Below are positions 16,488 through 24,835 of a stretch of 64,000 bases of DNA, piece after piece (position 1 is the first letter of the stretch; each line of letters begins with the position of its first letter). Where the stretch lies: positions 108,528 through 172,527 of the forward strand of contig NZ_KI912462.1 of the NCBI RefSeq assembly GCF_000518605.1, written 5' to 3'. The notes below the pieces were generated by a model. It searched no databases. It was not told where the DNA came from and worked only from the letters and a program-made list of their open reading frames with translations. Made by a program: the position numbers and the translations under genes. The DNA comes from Shewanella fidelis ATCC BAA-318 (lineage in GTDB: Bacteria > Pseudomonadota > Gammaproteobacteria > Enterobacterales > Shewanellaceae).

Positions 16488-17495
16488 TTAAAACTGATAC
16501 ACAGCGACGCGGCCATTATGTCCGGCCGCAACTAAGGTATTGTCCTCGATTGCGAGCGTAAAAAAGCCCTGTGATTCACCATTGATCAACAATGGCTTCC
16601 AGCTATAACCATGGTCATGAGATATATCCGTCGATAGCTTACCCGTAGCAATACAGATTTCTTGGTAACAGGCCATTGCTGTGCGCAAGCCGGGGGTAGT
16701 GCCAGGCGGCTTATGCCATACGTAGCCTTTGCGGTACACCATGTTGGCATCATGTTTGTCACGTTGTTGGTAATCACCACCAAACACAAATAGATCGCCT
16801 AAGGTGTTAAAAGCTAAGCCATACCCTCCTGCTGTTTGGGTATCGTCATAAAGCGCCACAGGCCGGCGACGCCAGTGCTCACCACTATCCGCGCTGCTAT
16901 ATGCAGAGCTACTGAACCCGCCAGAGGTAAACCATGCTCGACCAGGTTTCCCTACCACTAAGGTGTTGCCACTGGCGGCAAAAGCGACCTCTTTATCGAG
17001 CATTTCAGGTAACTCAGCTTGAGCGATACGCCGCCACGTTTGGCCGCCATCTGTGGTACGTAATATGACAAAGCTACCGTCGACAGGATCGCCTAATAAT
17101 AAGCCGTTATTACGATCCCAAAAGGCGATTGAATTAAAAAAACCAAGTTCATCAGGGTTATCAAATAACAGTTGCCAGCTAAGACCCTGATTATAAGTAA
17201 TGTAAAGCTTAGATAAGCCACCAGCACCGGCGCCCATCACAATCGCTGTATTAGCGTCAAATACCTCAATATCACGCAGATCAATGAACGGTAGCCCTTT
17301 AACAGACACGTCTTGCCAAGACTGACCCGCATCTTTAGAAATATATACCTGACTTTTGCTGCCTGTTACCCAAACAATACCATCTGACACCGCGCTGCCC
17401 CGAAATGAAGTATCCGCTGCAAGTGATTGAATTTTCCAATCCATCCCTGAAGCAGCAAAACTACATAGGCTAATTAACAGCATGAGTATCTTCAT
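16488..17495 (-). CDS. YCF48/BNR-repeat beta-propeller protein, secreted
   Basis: A 335-residue protein with a Sec signal peptide (MKILMLLISLCSFAASG). Repeated Asp-box-type motifs follow: SKDAGQSWQDV, TYNQGLSWQL, TTDGGQTWRRI, SADSGEHWRRR, SHDHGYSWKP. Five such Asp boxes spaced ~50 residues apart mark a six- or seven-bladed propeller of the YCF48/sialidase-like type. Relatives are annotated as photosystem II assembly-like or oxidoreductase-like, but no enzyme residues can be assigned here. A GAAGGGA site precedes ATG 17495. It is probably periplasmic. Confidence 0.82.
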   Translation of the reverse strand: MKILMLLISLCSFAASGMDWKIQSLAADTSFRGSAVSDGIVWVTGSKSQVYISKDAGQSWQDVSVKGLPFIDLRDIEVFDANTAIVMGAGAGGLSKLYITYNQGLSWQLLFDNPDELGFFNSIAFWDRNNGLLLGDPVDGSFVILRTTDGGQTWRRIAQAELPEMLDKEVAFAASGNTLVVGKPGRAWFTSGGFSSSAYSSADSGEHWRRRPVALYDDTQTAGGYGLAFNTLGDLFVFGGDYQQRDKHDANMVYRKGYVWHKPPGTTPGLRTAMACYQEICIATGKLSTDISHDHGYSWKPLLINGESQGFFTLAIEDNTLVAAGHNGRVAVYQF

Positions 17496-17704
17496 TAAAA
17501 TCCCTTCAGTAACAAGTGCCTGTTCATCTTACTATCGACCAAAGTTGATGCTTAATCAAGCGAGTCAACGCGCCTTATCGACGCCGATAACTCGACCTCA
17601 CAATCACCCGCCTAAATTAGTTAAAGCTAAATAAAACACTATTAAACAACAACTTAATAACAAAAAACACTGGACTCTGCCTAAAATATAAACTAGATTA
17701 AAAA

Positions 17705-17720
17705 CGTGACAAAGATCACC
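17705..17720. promoter_or_regulatory. CRP-like site
   Basis: CGTGA-N6-TCACC has both GTGA/TCAC cores of the CRP palindrome. It lies 24 bases upstream of the small secreted-protein gene, so it could act on that promoter either way. Confidence 0.55.
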
Positions 17721-17743
17721 ATTTGATAAAAAAGGATACCAAT

Positions 17744-18049
17744 ATGACAAAATCACTTAGCCAAGCAGCGTTATTGACCGCCGGATTACTACTTTCAAGC
17801 GCAAGTGTTGCGGCAATGGATCCGATTGCTAAATGTAATGATTGCTCAAGCCAAGCAGCGCTGCAAACTGCAACAGAGCTTGAGAACAGCAGTGTTTATG
17901 TTGTTGACTTTGTAAATCGCACAGCAAAAAAGTTTGTGACTAACGATAAAGGCGATACCTTGCTAACTAAGCTATCAATCGGCGAGCTTAACCAAATTAA
18001 TCAAAAATATGATTACCGCAAAACTTACCTAAGAGCCGTACAGCCTTAA
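17744..18049 (+). CDS. small secreted protein with CxxC motif
   Basis: A 101-residue protein with a Sec signal peptide (cleavage near ASVAA, residue ~25) and a mature domain starting MDPIAKCNDCSS, so a CxxC pair sits at the very N-terminus of the mature protein. The rest is a short alpha/beta segment I do not recognise. The start is ATG 17744 with AAGGA upstream; the TTG at 17723 lies before the ribosome site. It is a single-gene unit with a CRP-like site ahead and a terminator behind. Confidence 0.72.
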   Translation: MTKSLSQAALLTAGLLLSSASVAAMDPIAKCNDCSSQAALQTATELENSSVYVVDFVNRTAKKFVTNDKGDTLLTKLSIGELNQINQKYDYRKTYLRAVQP

Positions 18050-18068
18050 TCAAGTAAACAGATAATTT

Positions 18069-18093
18069 AGCAGCAGGCCTAGCGCCTGCTGCT
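18069..18093. terminator. bidirectional hairpin terminator
   Basis: Stem AGCAGCAGGC / GCCTGCTGCT with a 5-base loop and an interrupted T-run, between convergent genes. Confidence 0.75.
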
Positions 18094-18099
18094 TTCGTT

Positions 18100-19215
18100 T
18101 TAACTATGCTCTACCGCAGTGATCAGTCTATTAATATCTTCAGCATCATTATAGATATGTGGTGATACTCGGATCCCTTGACTACGCACATCAATACTCA
18201 CGTTCGCTAACTTCAATGCGCTTAAAACACTTTGCTGTTGTGCTCCAAAATTTAAAATGGCTGTACCACTACACTTACTCGCTAATGATGGTGATACCAC
18301 TATATCTCCAAAATGTTGATGCAATAAATTAACTAGATTTTGGTTATGCTCACGCAAATGCTGACTACCAATATTAGCGAAGTAGTCGATGCTATGTGCA
18401 GCTATCGCATAGGGGGCAATTGCAGGCGTCCCTCCCCAAAACCTCAGCGCGCTAGGGTGGTAACGAAAATCATGGATATCAAATTCAAATGGGTTTTCAT
18501 GACTAAACCAGCCGACATCAATTGGCTGACAACTGTCGATATGTATTGAATTAACCCACAAATATGCCGCGCCGGGCCCACCACAAAGCCATTTAACACA
18601 AGAACCAATTAAAAAGTCTGGCTGTAACTGCTGTAGATCAATAGGAATAATTCCTGCCGACTGCGCGACATCAATCACCGTTAGCGCTTGCTTAGACTTT
18701 GCCGCAGCCACAATGTCAGCTAAGGGAGCTTGTTGGCCTGTATTGGAGTAAACATGGCTCACAAATACCAAATCAACATCATCGCTAATATAGGTTTGCC
18801 AAACTGCCGCATCAGTCATGTCTAAGTCTTTAGGGATGAAGCGCAATTCACAGCTATCTGGCAGCGCTTTTTGTAAAACAAAGCCCATACTTGGAAAGTC
18901 TATTTCACTCATCAACACAACGGTATTAGACTGCTGCAATTGCGGCAGAGACATCACTAACTTTGTCAGTGCGCTCGAAAGATTAACCTGCGGGCAAAAC
19001 TCATTTGCTTCAGCATTAAACAAACGCGCTAAACTTGCATTAAAGCCATCAATCACCTTTAGCCATTCAGGCCAAGGCTCACTAGCTGAATGTTGCCACG
19101 GTATAAAAAACTGCTCGTTAAAATGCTGCTGAGTCGTAACTAATGGCCGACCTACCGAGTGGCTAAGTAAATAACTATCAGTGGTTAACACAAAATCTTG
19201 CTTAAACGATCCCAT
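18100..19215 (-). CDS. kynureninase-like PLP enzyme (class V aminotransferase fold)
   Basis: A 371-residue PLP-dependent enzyme. The cofactor lysine is predicted at Lys208 in SCVKWLCGGPGAAY, which parallels the kynureninase YKYLNGGPGA segment. VIDVAQSAG (Asp182) would bind the pyridine nitrogen. Kynureninase cleaves kynurenine to anthranilate and alanine. The call is strengthened by the gene directly upstream (one base apart), a heme-dioxygenase-like protein, and by the divergent Lrp-type regulator. A cysteine-desulfurase-like function is the main alternative, but the active-site loop favours kynureninase. Cytoplasmic. Confidence 0.82.
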   Translation of the reverse strand: MGSFKQDFVLTTDSYLLSHSVGRPLVTTQQHFNEQFFIPWQHSASEPWPEWLKVIDGFNASLARLFNAEANEFCPQVNLSSALTKLVMSLPQLQQSNTVVLMSEIDFPSMGFVLQKALPDSCELRFIPKDLDMTDAAVWQTYISDDVDLVFVSHVYSNTGQQAPLADIVAAAKSKQALTVIDVAQSAGIIPIDLQQLQPDFLIGSCVKWLCGGPGAAYLWVNSIHIDSCQPIDVGWFSHENPFEFDIHDFRYHPSALRFWGGTPAIAPYAIAAHSIDYFANIGSQHLREHNQNLVNLLHQHFGDIVVSPSLASKCSGTAILNFGAQQQSVLSALKLANVSIDVRSQGIRVSPHIYNDAEDINRLITAVEHS

Positions 19216-19216
19216 A

Positions 19217-20392
19217 TCAACATACCTCTAAGCTGGCTTTTAGCGTCGCAACATCGGCAAAGCGTGTATTAATATCATCACGCTTTCTTGCAGCTCTTCT
19301 ATCTCTTAATTGTTCTAATGAGTTAAGTAGTACCGGCAAAGGTGGCCCGCTAGCGGTCACTTTTTCAAGATGCGGTTGCTGTAACTTAATTGATGGCTTG
19401 GCAATGTATTTAGTCACGAGTTGGTTGTGATGTTGAATCGCAGTTTCGCCATGTAGTTTGCACACTTCCAAAAACAGTTTTACGTTTTGTTGATACCAGC
19501 TTTGATGGTTAAGATGAGTCATATTTAGTAGCTCATCCATAAAGCTATTACGGCGCATGCAATCCCTTAATATGCTTTGATCTTCTGGCATCATATATAA
19601 GAACTTATCGACTAACATCTGCGAATACTCAGGCTCATTGGCCGCACATAACCCAAGCAGCATATCAATCACGTTAATCCCGGCAAAATCACCAGCATTA
19701 GCGCCACGGTACACTTGGCTGCCCACGCGATAAGGTTTGTAATACGGCCTGACACAATAGAAAAAATCATCCGCATCTAGCTGCTGAAACAACACCTTGT
19801 TTGAATCGATCACATCACGTAAAGCGCGCTTTGCAACCAGCAGCAAATCGTACGCTATAGGGTGATCTATCCCTAAAGGCTGGATTTTAAGTAACGCATC
19901 AGCGGCACGTTTATAGGCTAAAATCCCCTTGGTGTTGTAGTCGACAAACAGTTTCTCGGCATCTAAATTGGTAAAACGCTTGTATACGCCTTGCTTGGCA
20001 CGGTTATGGGTAGTCAAGTGAGCAGTAGCAAATCGAGGGGTGACACCAATGGAAGCGCCAATATGCATAGCTAAGGCCGACGCCTCAACTAATGGTGAAG
20101 TGGTCTCTCTAGAGGGCTCGGTAATTTCATGCCTGCGACAAGCGGCCATATATAAACCGACATTACCTAACAAATCAAAAGCATGATCAAAGCCTTCATC
20201 AGTATTCCCCTCAGCCAATAAGCTAACAATTAACTCTCTACCTTCATGCTCAAGCTGCAACTTTAATTCATCACCTATACCGACCACATTGGCTCTATCT
20301 TGTTGCTGGGCGTACAAAACTTCTAATTGACTATTAAGCTCAACAAAGCGAGTACGGATCCAATGATCGAATGCTTGGGTATTGCGTGTCAT
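19217..20392 (-). CDS. PrnB/indoleamine dioxygenase-like heme protein (DUF1864, SO4414-like)
   Basis: A 391-residue, mostly alpha-helical protein. It resembles the Shewanella oneidensis SO4414 family (DUF1864/PrnB), whose structure, as I recall, is related to tryptophan and indoleamine 2,3-dioxygenases. It would therefore be expected to bind heme and oxidise the indole ring of tryptophan or a derivative. The heme-ligand histidine cannot be assigned from sequence alone. It forms a two-gene operon with a kynureninase-like gene, which fits tryptophan to kynurenine to anthranilate. A formamidase for the intermediate is not in the operon. Confidence 0.8.
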   Translation of the reverse strand: MTRNTQAFDHWIRTRFVELNSQLEVLYAQQQDRANVVGIGDELKLQLEHEGRELIVSLLAEGNTDEGFDHAFDLLGNVGLYMAACRRHEITEPSRETTSPLVEASALAMHIGASIGVTPRFATAHLTTHNRAKQGVYKRFTNLDAEKLFVDYNTKGILAYKRAADALLKIQPLGIDHPIAYDLLLVAKRALRDVIDSNKVLFQQLDADDFFYCVRPYYKPYRVGSQVYRGANAGDFAGINVIDMLLGLCAANEPEYSQMLVDKFLYMMPEDQSILRDCMRRNSFMDELLNMTHLNHQSWYQQNVKLFLEVCKLHGETAIQHHNQLVTKYIAKPSIKLQQPHLEKVTASGPPLPVLLNSLEQLRDRRAARKRDDINTRFADVATLKASLEVC

Positions 20393-20561
20393 TTTCTGAT
20401 CCTTGTTATTATTCGAGTACAGAATTCATTTAATTAGCCTAACAGCATCTGTTCGGTTTAAATCGGCAATCTAGCTCTAAAAACTTTCATTTAAGATCGA
20501 AATCCACTATAAAAGGACTTGTTAATATTGATTACCACCAAGATAGAAAAAGAACCCCACA

Positions 20562-21023
20562 ATGGACAATAAAGATCGCAACATACTGGCAATTCTGCAG
20601 CGCCAAGGCCGTATCGCAATTAGTGAGTTAGCTGCAAAGCTCAATATGTCTGACACCCCTTGTTTACGCCGCGTAAGAAAGCTCGAACAATCAGGAGTGA
20701 TCAGTGGTTATGCAGCACAGATTGACCCAAAAGAAGTGGGTTTAAATGTGGTGGTATATGCATTTGTAAGATTAAAAGAGAACTCAGATCAACACGCTAT
20801 CTTATTTGAAGAAAGCATGGAGAACTTAGAACAAGTAATGGAATGCTCAGTAGTGACAGGTGCACACGACTATTTGCTCAAAATTGTTGCTAGCGACTTA
20901 CTCAGCTACGAAAGCTTTGTTAAAAAATCACTCGGTAGCTTAAATTGCATCGCCGGTATTGAATCAACCGTAGTGTTAAAACAAAACTTCTCCCGTAATA
21001 CCTTGCCACTACAGCCAGTATAA
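20562..21023 (+). CDS. Lrp/AsnC-family transcriptional regulator
   Basis: A 153-residue regulator: an N-terminal winged HTH (MDNKDRNILAILQRQGRIAISELAAKLNMS start typical of Lrp/AsnC) and a C-terminal RAM ligand domain (VYAFVRLKEN then VVTGAHDYLLKIVASDL). It is transcribed divergently from the dioxygenase/kynureninase-like operon, so it probably controls it. In other proteobacteria an Lrp-type regulator (KynR) responds to kynurenine; that role here is inference from context. Its stop codon overlaps the left end of a MITE-like repeat. Confidence 0.88.
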   Translation: MDNKDRNILAILQRQGRIAISELAAKLNMSDTPCLRRVRKLEQSGVISGYAAQIDPKEVGLNVVVYAFVRLKENSDQHAILFEESMENLEQVMECSVVTGAHDYLLKIVASDLLSYESFVKKSLGSLNCIAGIESTVVLKQNFSRNTLPLQPV

Positions 21024-21288
21024 TACCAATCAGTATAAACATTTAGTCACTCAGCGAGAGTTTAGCGGTTTTGAGGCAAGGCAACGAGTGAAGAGCATAG
21101 TTATTCTACGGTTAAGCTCGTTAACACAGCATCAGAATCGCTAAAACTCGCCATTCTGGAGCGTTTTTGGCTGCCTACTTCTGCGTTGATTAGCTTTATA
21201 AGGGAATCACCATTATTGCAGCTATTCGCCTTGAATTAGTTTGCCAAAAACCGCTCTGAGTTGATCAAATTCTTGTACTGATTGGTAT
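21023..21288. mobile_element. MITE-like non-autonomous element
   Basis: A 266-base segment bounded by exact 13-base terminal inverted repeats, ATACCAATCAGTA and TACTGATTGGTAT. It has no open frame of note and contains an internal imperfect palindrome around AGCGGTTTTGAGG / CCGCTCTGAG-like sequence. The left end overlaps the Lrp-family stop codon. No transposase is nearby. The same terminal motif occurs alone at several other intergenic places in the window. Confidence 0.65.
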
Positions 21289-21314
21289 AGTACCCATTAA
21301 GATAAAGATTTAAT

Positions 21315-21351
21315 CGCTCTGAGTAGATCAATTTCTTGTACTAATTGGTAC
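21315..21351. repeat. second copy of the MITE-like right end
   Basis: About 37 bases matching 21252-21288 at most positions (CGCTCTGAGT, then GATCAA, then TTCTTGTACT and ATTGGTA). It looks like a tandem or nested remnant directly beside the element. Confidence 0.7.
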
Positions 21352-21406
21352 CACTCCGCAGCTTGCTGCTTATTCCATTTAGCAATAAGCATGTAACAAC
21401 ACAAAC

Positions 21407-21421
21407 TAGACGACCGGTCTA
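21407..21421. promoter_or_regulatory. NemR-like operator 1
   Basis: TAGACGACCGGTCTA, with perfect TAGAC/GTCTA arms, 20 bases before the TetR-family start. It resembles the operator of E. coli NemR and repeats before the next gene. Confidence 0.75.
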
Positions 21422-21441
21422 ATAATATTTAAGCTGCAGTG

Positions 21442-22056
21442 ATGAATAAGAGTATTAAAACCGATCCCCAACAAACTCGTCAGCATATTATTGACTCGGG
21501 TTATAACCTGATTTCGAGCAAAGGGTTTACCCATGTTGGCCTAGCGCAAATTTTAAAGTTTGCTGATGTTCCCAAAGGTTCTTTTTATCACTACTTCAAA
21601 TCAAAAGAGCAGTTTGGCGAAGAGATTATTAACAGCTTCTTTGATAGTTATCTGGCAATTATCGACCAGCTGTTTGCAGCAAAACAAGGCAATGCCCACG
21701 ACAGATTAATGAGTTACTGGTTACATTGGCAAAGTACCCAAACCAGTGAGTGTAATGATCAAAAGTGCTTAGTGGTAAAACTCAGTGCTGAAGTTGCTGA
21801 TCTGTCAGAAGCCATGCGTATCGCCCTAAATAAGGGCTCTACCGCTGTTATTGCACGTATCGCAGAGGCTATAGAAGCCGGTATTACAGATGGCTCAATA
21901 CCACAGGTTCATCCGCAAAATACCGCCGAAATGCTGTATCAACTGTGGCTAGGTGCGAGTTTGCGTAATAAGCTCGCTCGCGATCCTGCAGTGCTTGAGC
22001 GCGCTTTAGCTATGACTAAATCACTACTGGCGCAGCCTATTTCAGCGATGAAATAG
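21442..22056 (+). CDS. TetR-family regulator, NemR-like
   Basis: A 204-residue TetR repressor. The N-terminal HTH has the QILKFADVPKGSFYHYFKSKEQF segment characteristic of the family, and the C-terminal ligand domain contains a cysteine pair region (SECNDQKCLVVKLSAE). NemR-type repressors sense electrophiles through cysteines, which would suit Cys residues in this region. ATG 21442 is used; the ribosome site is weak. A TAGAC-N5-GTCTA palindrome precedes both this gene and the following dehydrogenase, so it likely represses itself and the downstream detoxification genes. Confidence 0.82.
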   Translation: MNKSIKTDPQQTRQHIIDSGYNLISSKGFTHVGLAQILKFADVPKGSFYHYFKSKEQFGEEIINSFFDSYLAIIDQLFAAKQGNAHDRLMSYWLHWQSTQTSECNDQKCLVVKLSAEVADLSEAMRIALNKGSTAVIARIAEAIEAGITDGSIPQVHPQNTAEMLYQLWLGASLRNKLARDPAVLERALAMTKSLLAQPISAMK

Positions 22057-22072
22057 CACAAAGTTTATCTCT

Positions 22073-22109
22073 CCCGTCTAAGTCTCTACCGCTTAGGCGG
22101 GTATTTTTT
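22073..22109 (+). terminator. terminator of the TetR-family gene
   Basis: CCCGTCTAAG pairs with CTTAGGCGGG (one G-T pair), then a T-rich run. It separates the regulator from the dehydrogenase promoter. Confidence 0.75.
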
Positions 22110-22119
22110 AACTGTTTAC

Positions 22120-22134
22120 TAGACGACTGGTCTA
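22120..22134. promoter_or_regulatory. NemR-like operator 2
   Basis: TAGACGACTGGTCTA differs from operator 1 at a single central position. It lies 59 bases before the dehydrogenase start. Confidence 0.78.
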
Positions 22135-22192
22135 CTTAAGTTTACGCAACAGATTATTCGACTCGATGTTAGTCGGCAAATAGGACAAGATT

Positions 22193-23350
22193 ATGTATAG
22201 CTTCGATTTCTACAACCCAACCCACATCAGCTTTGGTGAAGGCAAAATTGCCGAGTTAGATACACTCGTGCCGCAAAACGCAAAAGTATTAGTGCTATTT
22301 GGCGGTAACAGCGCACGTCGTACCGGCACACTTGATGAAGTGAAAACAGCACTAAAACAGCGTGAAGTTGTTGAGTTTGGTGGTATTGAAGCCAACCCAA
22401 CCTACGAAACCCTAATGCTAGCTGTCGAAGTAGTTAAACAGCAAAATATTGATTTCTTACTTGCTGTTGGTGGTGGCTCAGTCATTGATGGCACTAAGTT
22501 TGTAGCTGCCGCAGCACTGTTTGACGGCGAACCTTGGGACATTCTTTTAAGCTGGGGCGCCAAGGTCACTCAAGCTATGCCATTTGGCACAGTGTTGACT
22601 TTACCTGCCACAGGGTCTGAGATGAATAGTGCCAGCGTGGTCACCCGCAAAGAGCTACAAGCTAAACTGTCTTTTATGAGCAACCATGTCTTCCCTAAGT
22701 TCTCAGTATTAGATCCAAGCAAAACCTTTACCTTACCAGAGCGTCAAGTTGCCAACGGCGTGGTAGATGCTTTCGTACATATCACAGAGCAGTACTTAAC
22801 ATATCCAGTCAATGCGCCAGTACAAGACCGCTTTGCAGAGGGGTTATTACAAACCTTAGTCGAGTTAGGCCCTAAAGCACTCAGCGAACCACAAGACTAC
22901 GACGTACGCGCTAACTTGATGTGGGTAGCAACTATGGCACTGAGTGGCGTGATAGGTAAAGGCGTACCACACGACTGGGCTACCCATATGATTGGTCATG
23001 AGATCACCGCTCTTTACGATGTTGATCACGCGCGCACACTTGCCATGGTATTGCCGGGGTTACTCGATGTTCGCCGCCAAGGTAAGCAACAAAAACTGCT
23101 GCAGTACGCCAACCGCGTATGGGCAATAACTCAAGGAACTAAAGATGAAATCATCGACCAAGTGATTGACAAAACCCGCCAGTTCTTTGAGCAAATGGGG
23201 GTGCAAACTCGTTTATCAGACTATGGTTTAGACAGTAGCAGTATCGACACCATCATTGCTCAGCTGGAAGCTCACGGCATGACAGCGCTAGGTGAAAAGC
23301 AAGATGTAGATTTAGCCATGAGTCGCCAAATCTTAGAACGTAACCTATAA
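22193..23350 (+). CDS. yqhD: iron-dependent alcohol/aldehyde reductase, YqhD-like
   Basis: A 385-residue group III alcohol dehydrogenase. The nucleotide-binding GGGSVIDGTKF segment near residue 95 and the metal-binding histidine segment HDWATHMIGHE plus DHARTLAM (residues ~262-285) are intact. Such enzymes use NADPH to reduce toxic short aldehydes (glyoxals, acrolein, butyraldehyde). It starts 59 bases after a NemR-like operator and is followed by DJ-1/PfpI and GST genes, a consistent electrophile-detoxification set. Cytoplasmic. Confidence 0.88.
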   Translation: MYSFDFYNPTHISFGEGKIAELDTLVPQNAKVLVLFGGNSARRTGTLDEVKTALKQREVVEFGGIEANPTYETLMLAVEVVKQQNIDFLLAVGGGSVIDGTKFVAAAALFDGEPWDILLSWGAKVTQAMPFGTVLTLPATGSEMNSASVVTRKELQAKLSFMSNHVFPKFSVLDPSKTFTLPERQVANGVVDAFVHITEQYLTYPVNAPVQDRFAEGLLQTLVELGPKALSEPQDYDVRANLMWVATMALSGVIGKGVPHDWATHMIGHEITALYDVDHARTLAMVLPGLLDVRRQGKQQKLLQYANRVWAITQGTKDEIIDQVIDKTRQFFEQMGVQTRLSDYGLDSSSIDTIIAQLEAHGMTALGEKQDVDLAMSRQILERNL

Positions 23351-23391
23351 ACCCTTAGTAATAGTTAACAACCAATATGAGACCTCAGTTG

Positions 23392-23418
23392 ACTAACAGT
23401 GCTGTAACGGCTGTTAGT
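23392..23418 (+). other. hairpin in the gap between dehydrogenase and DJ-1/PfpI gene
   Basis: ACTAACAG / CTGTTAGT with an 11-base loop in a 99-base gap. There is no T-run, so it could set relative mRNA levels in the operon rather than terminate it. Confidence 0.45.
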
Positions 23419-23449
23419 TAGCAAACCAACAGATAAAAAGGACAACAAT

Positions 23450-24127
23450 ATGCATGTACTAATGATACTGACTTCACACGACAAACTTGGCGATACTGGT
23501 TTGAAAACCGGATTCTGGTTAGAAGAGTTTGCCAGTCCTTTTTACTGTTTCAAAGACCAAGGCTTTGAGGTGACTTTAGCTTCACCTGCAGGCGGGCAAC
23601 CACCGCTTGACCCAAGTAGTGAACAAGCAGACTTTCAAACCACGGCAACCGAACGCTTTAATCAAGACCCTAAAGCCAAACAGCAACTCGCTACTACCTT
23701 AGTGTTGGCCGATATCAACCCTAACGATTACGACGCGATTTTCTATCCGGGTGGTCATGGTCCGCTTTGGGACTTAACCAATGACGCAGATTCAATTGCA
23801 CTGATCCAAGCTTTCCATCAAGCCAATAAACCTGTAGGTCTTGTTTGTCACGCTCCTGGCGTACTGAAAAACGTCAATAATGCTGATGGCACACCTCTCG
23901 TCGCAGGTAAGCAAGTTACTGGCTTTAGCAACAGCGAAGAAGCGGCAGTACAGCTCACCGATATCGTGCCATTTCTAGTCGAAGATATGCTGCAACAAAA
24001 TGGTGCTCATTTCAGTAAAGGCGAAGACTGGAGTAGTTATCTTGTTGTCGACGGCAAACTTATTACCGGGCAAAACCCTGCATCTTCTGCAGCCGTTGCT
24101 AATGAGCTCATCAAGCAACTTAGCTAA
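23450..24127 (+). CDS. DJ-1/PfpI family protein (Hsp31/glyoxalase III-like)
   Basis: A 225-residue DJ-1 superfamily protein. The nucleophilic cysteine is in GLVCHAPGVL (residue ~140), YPGGHGPLWDL gives the oxyanion and His loop, and TGFSNSEEAAV is the post-nucleophile helix region shared with Hsp31-like glyoxalase III enzymes. Members convert methylglyoxal to lactate without cofactor or act as chaperones or deglycases. It lies between a YqhD-type reductase and a GST under a NemR-like control region, which favours a glyoxal-detoxification role. AAGGA precedes the ATG. Confidence 0.86.
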   Translation: MHVLMILTSHDKLGDTGLKTGFWLEEFASPFYCFKDQGFEVTLASPAGGQPPLDPSSEQADFQTTATERFNQDPKAKQQLATTLVLADINPNDYDAIFYPGGHGPLWDLTNDADSIALIQAFHQANKPVGLVCHAPGVLKNVNNADGTPLVAGKQVTGFSNSEEAAVQLTDIVPFLVEDMLQQNGAHFSKGEDWSSYLVVDGKLITGQNPASSAAVANELIKQLS

Positions 24128-24169
24128 ACAACATGCGAAACAAAATTAAGCAACGACAAGGAATTATCA

Positions 24170-24793
24170 ATGATCACCCTACATCACCTTAATAAGTCGC
24201 GCTCAAAGCGTATAATCTGGTTATTGGAAGAGCTAGGCTTAGATTATCAAATCAAAGCCTATCAACGTGATAGTCAAACCTTTTTAGCGCCGCCAGAGCT
24301 AAAAGCGATTCACCCGCTGGGTAAGTCACCTGTGATTGAATATAACCAACAAGTGATCGCCGAATCTGGTGCCATTACAGAGTATTTAATCGACACTCAT
24401 GCAGCAGGTGTTTTAGCGCCAGAAAAAGGCACTGCAGAGTACGTTGAATATCTGCAGTGGCTGCATTTTTCTGAAAGCTCGGCCATCTTGCCGTTACTAT
24501 TAAGAATGTTTGTCGCTAAAGATGGTTGTCAAACTAACTTCTTAGAAGGTTATGCAGCCATAGAGACAGAAAAAGTTCTCAGCTATGTGAATCAGTCACT
24601 TGAAGGTAAGCGCTACCTTGTCGCCGATAAACTGACTGGCGCAGATATCATGATGTCGTTTATTGTTGAGCTACTCAGTCAAAGTGGAGAAGTACAAAAG
24701 TACCCACATATTGCCGCTTATGCTGAACAACTAAGTAAGCATGACAATAGCGTCAAGGCCACACAATTAGAGCAAGAGTACGATAAAAGCTAA
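24170..24793 (+). CDS. glutathione S-transferase
   Basis: A 207-residue GST. The N-terminal thioredoxin-like domain (MITLHHLNKSRSKRIIWLLEELG) carries the glutathione-site sequence HPLGKSPVI and the ESGAITEYL motif. The C-terminal helical domain contains LTGADIMMSF, the usual folding-motif Asp region. It conjugates glutathione to electrophiles in the cytoplasm. It is the last gene of the NemR-like group, 42 bases after the DJ-1/PfpI gene, and a strong terminator follows. Confidence 0.9.
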   Translation: MITLHHLNKSRSKRIIWLLEELGLDYQIKAYQRDSQTFLAPPELKAIHPLGKSPVIEYNQQVIAESGAITEYLIDTHAAGVLAPEKGTAEYVEYLQWLHFSESSAILPLLLRMFVAKDGCQTNFLEGYAAIETEKVLSYVNQSLEGKRYLVADKLTGADIMMSFIVELLSQSGEVQKYPHIAAYAEQLSKHDNSVKATQLEQEYDKS

Positions 24794-24803
24794 TCTCGGC
24801 GAC

Positions 24804-24831
24804 AAAAAAGCAGCCCATTGGCTGCTTTTTA
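24804..24831. terminator. bidirectional hairpin terminator
   Basis: Stem AAAAAGCAGC / GCTGCTTTTT with a 6-base loop, between the convergent GST and lysozyme-inhibitor genes. Confidence 0.88.
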
Positions 24832-24835
24832 TAGG

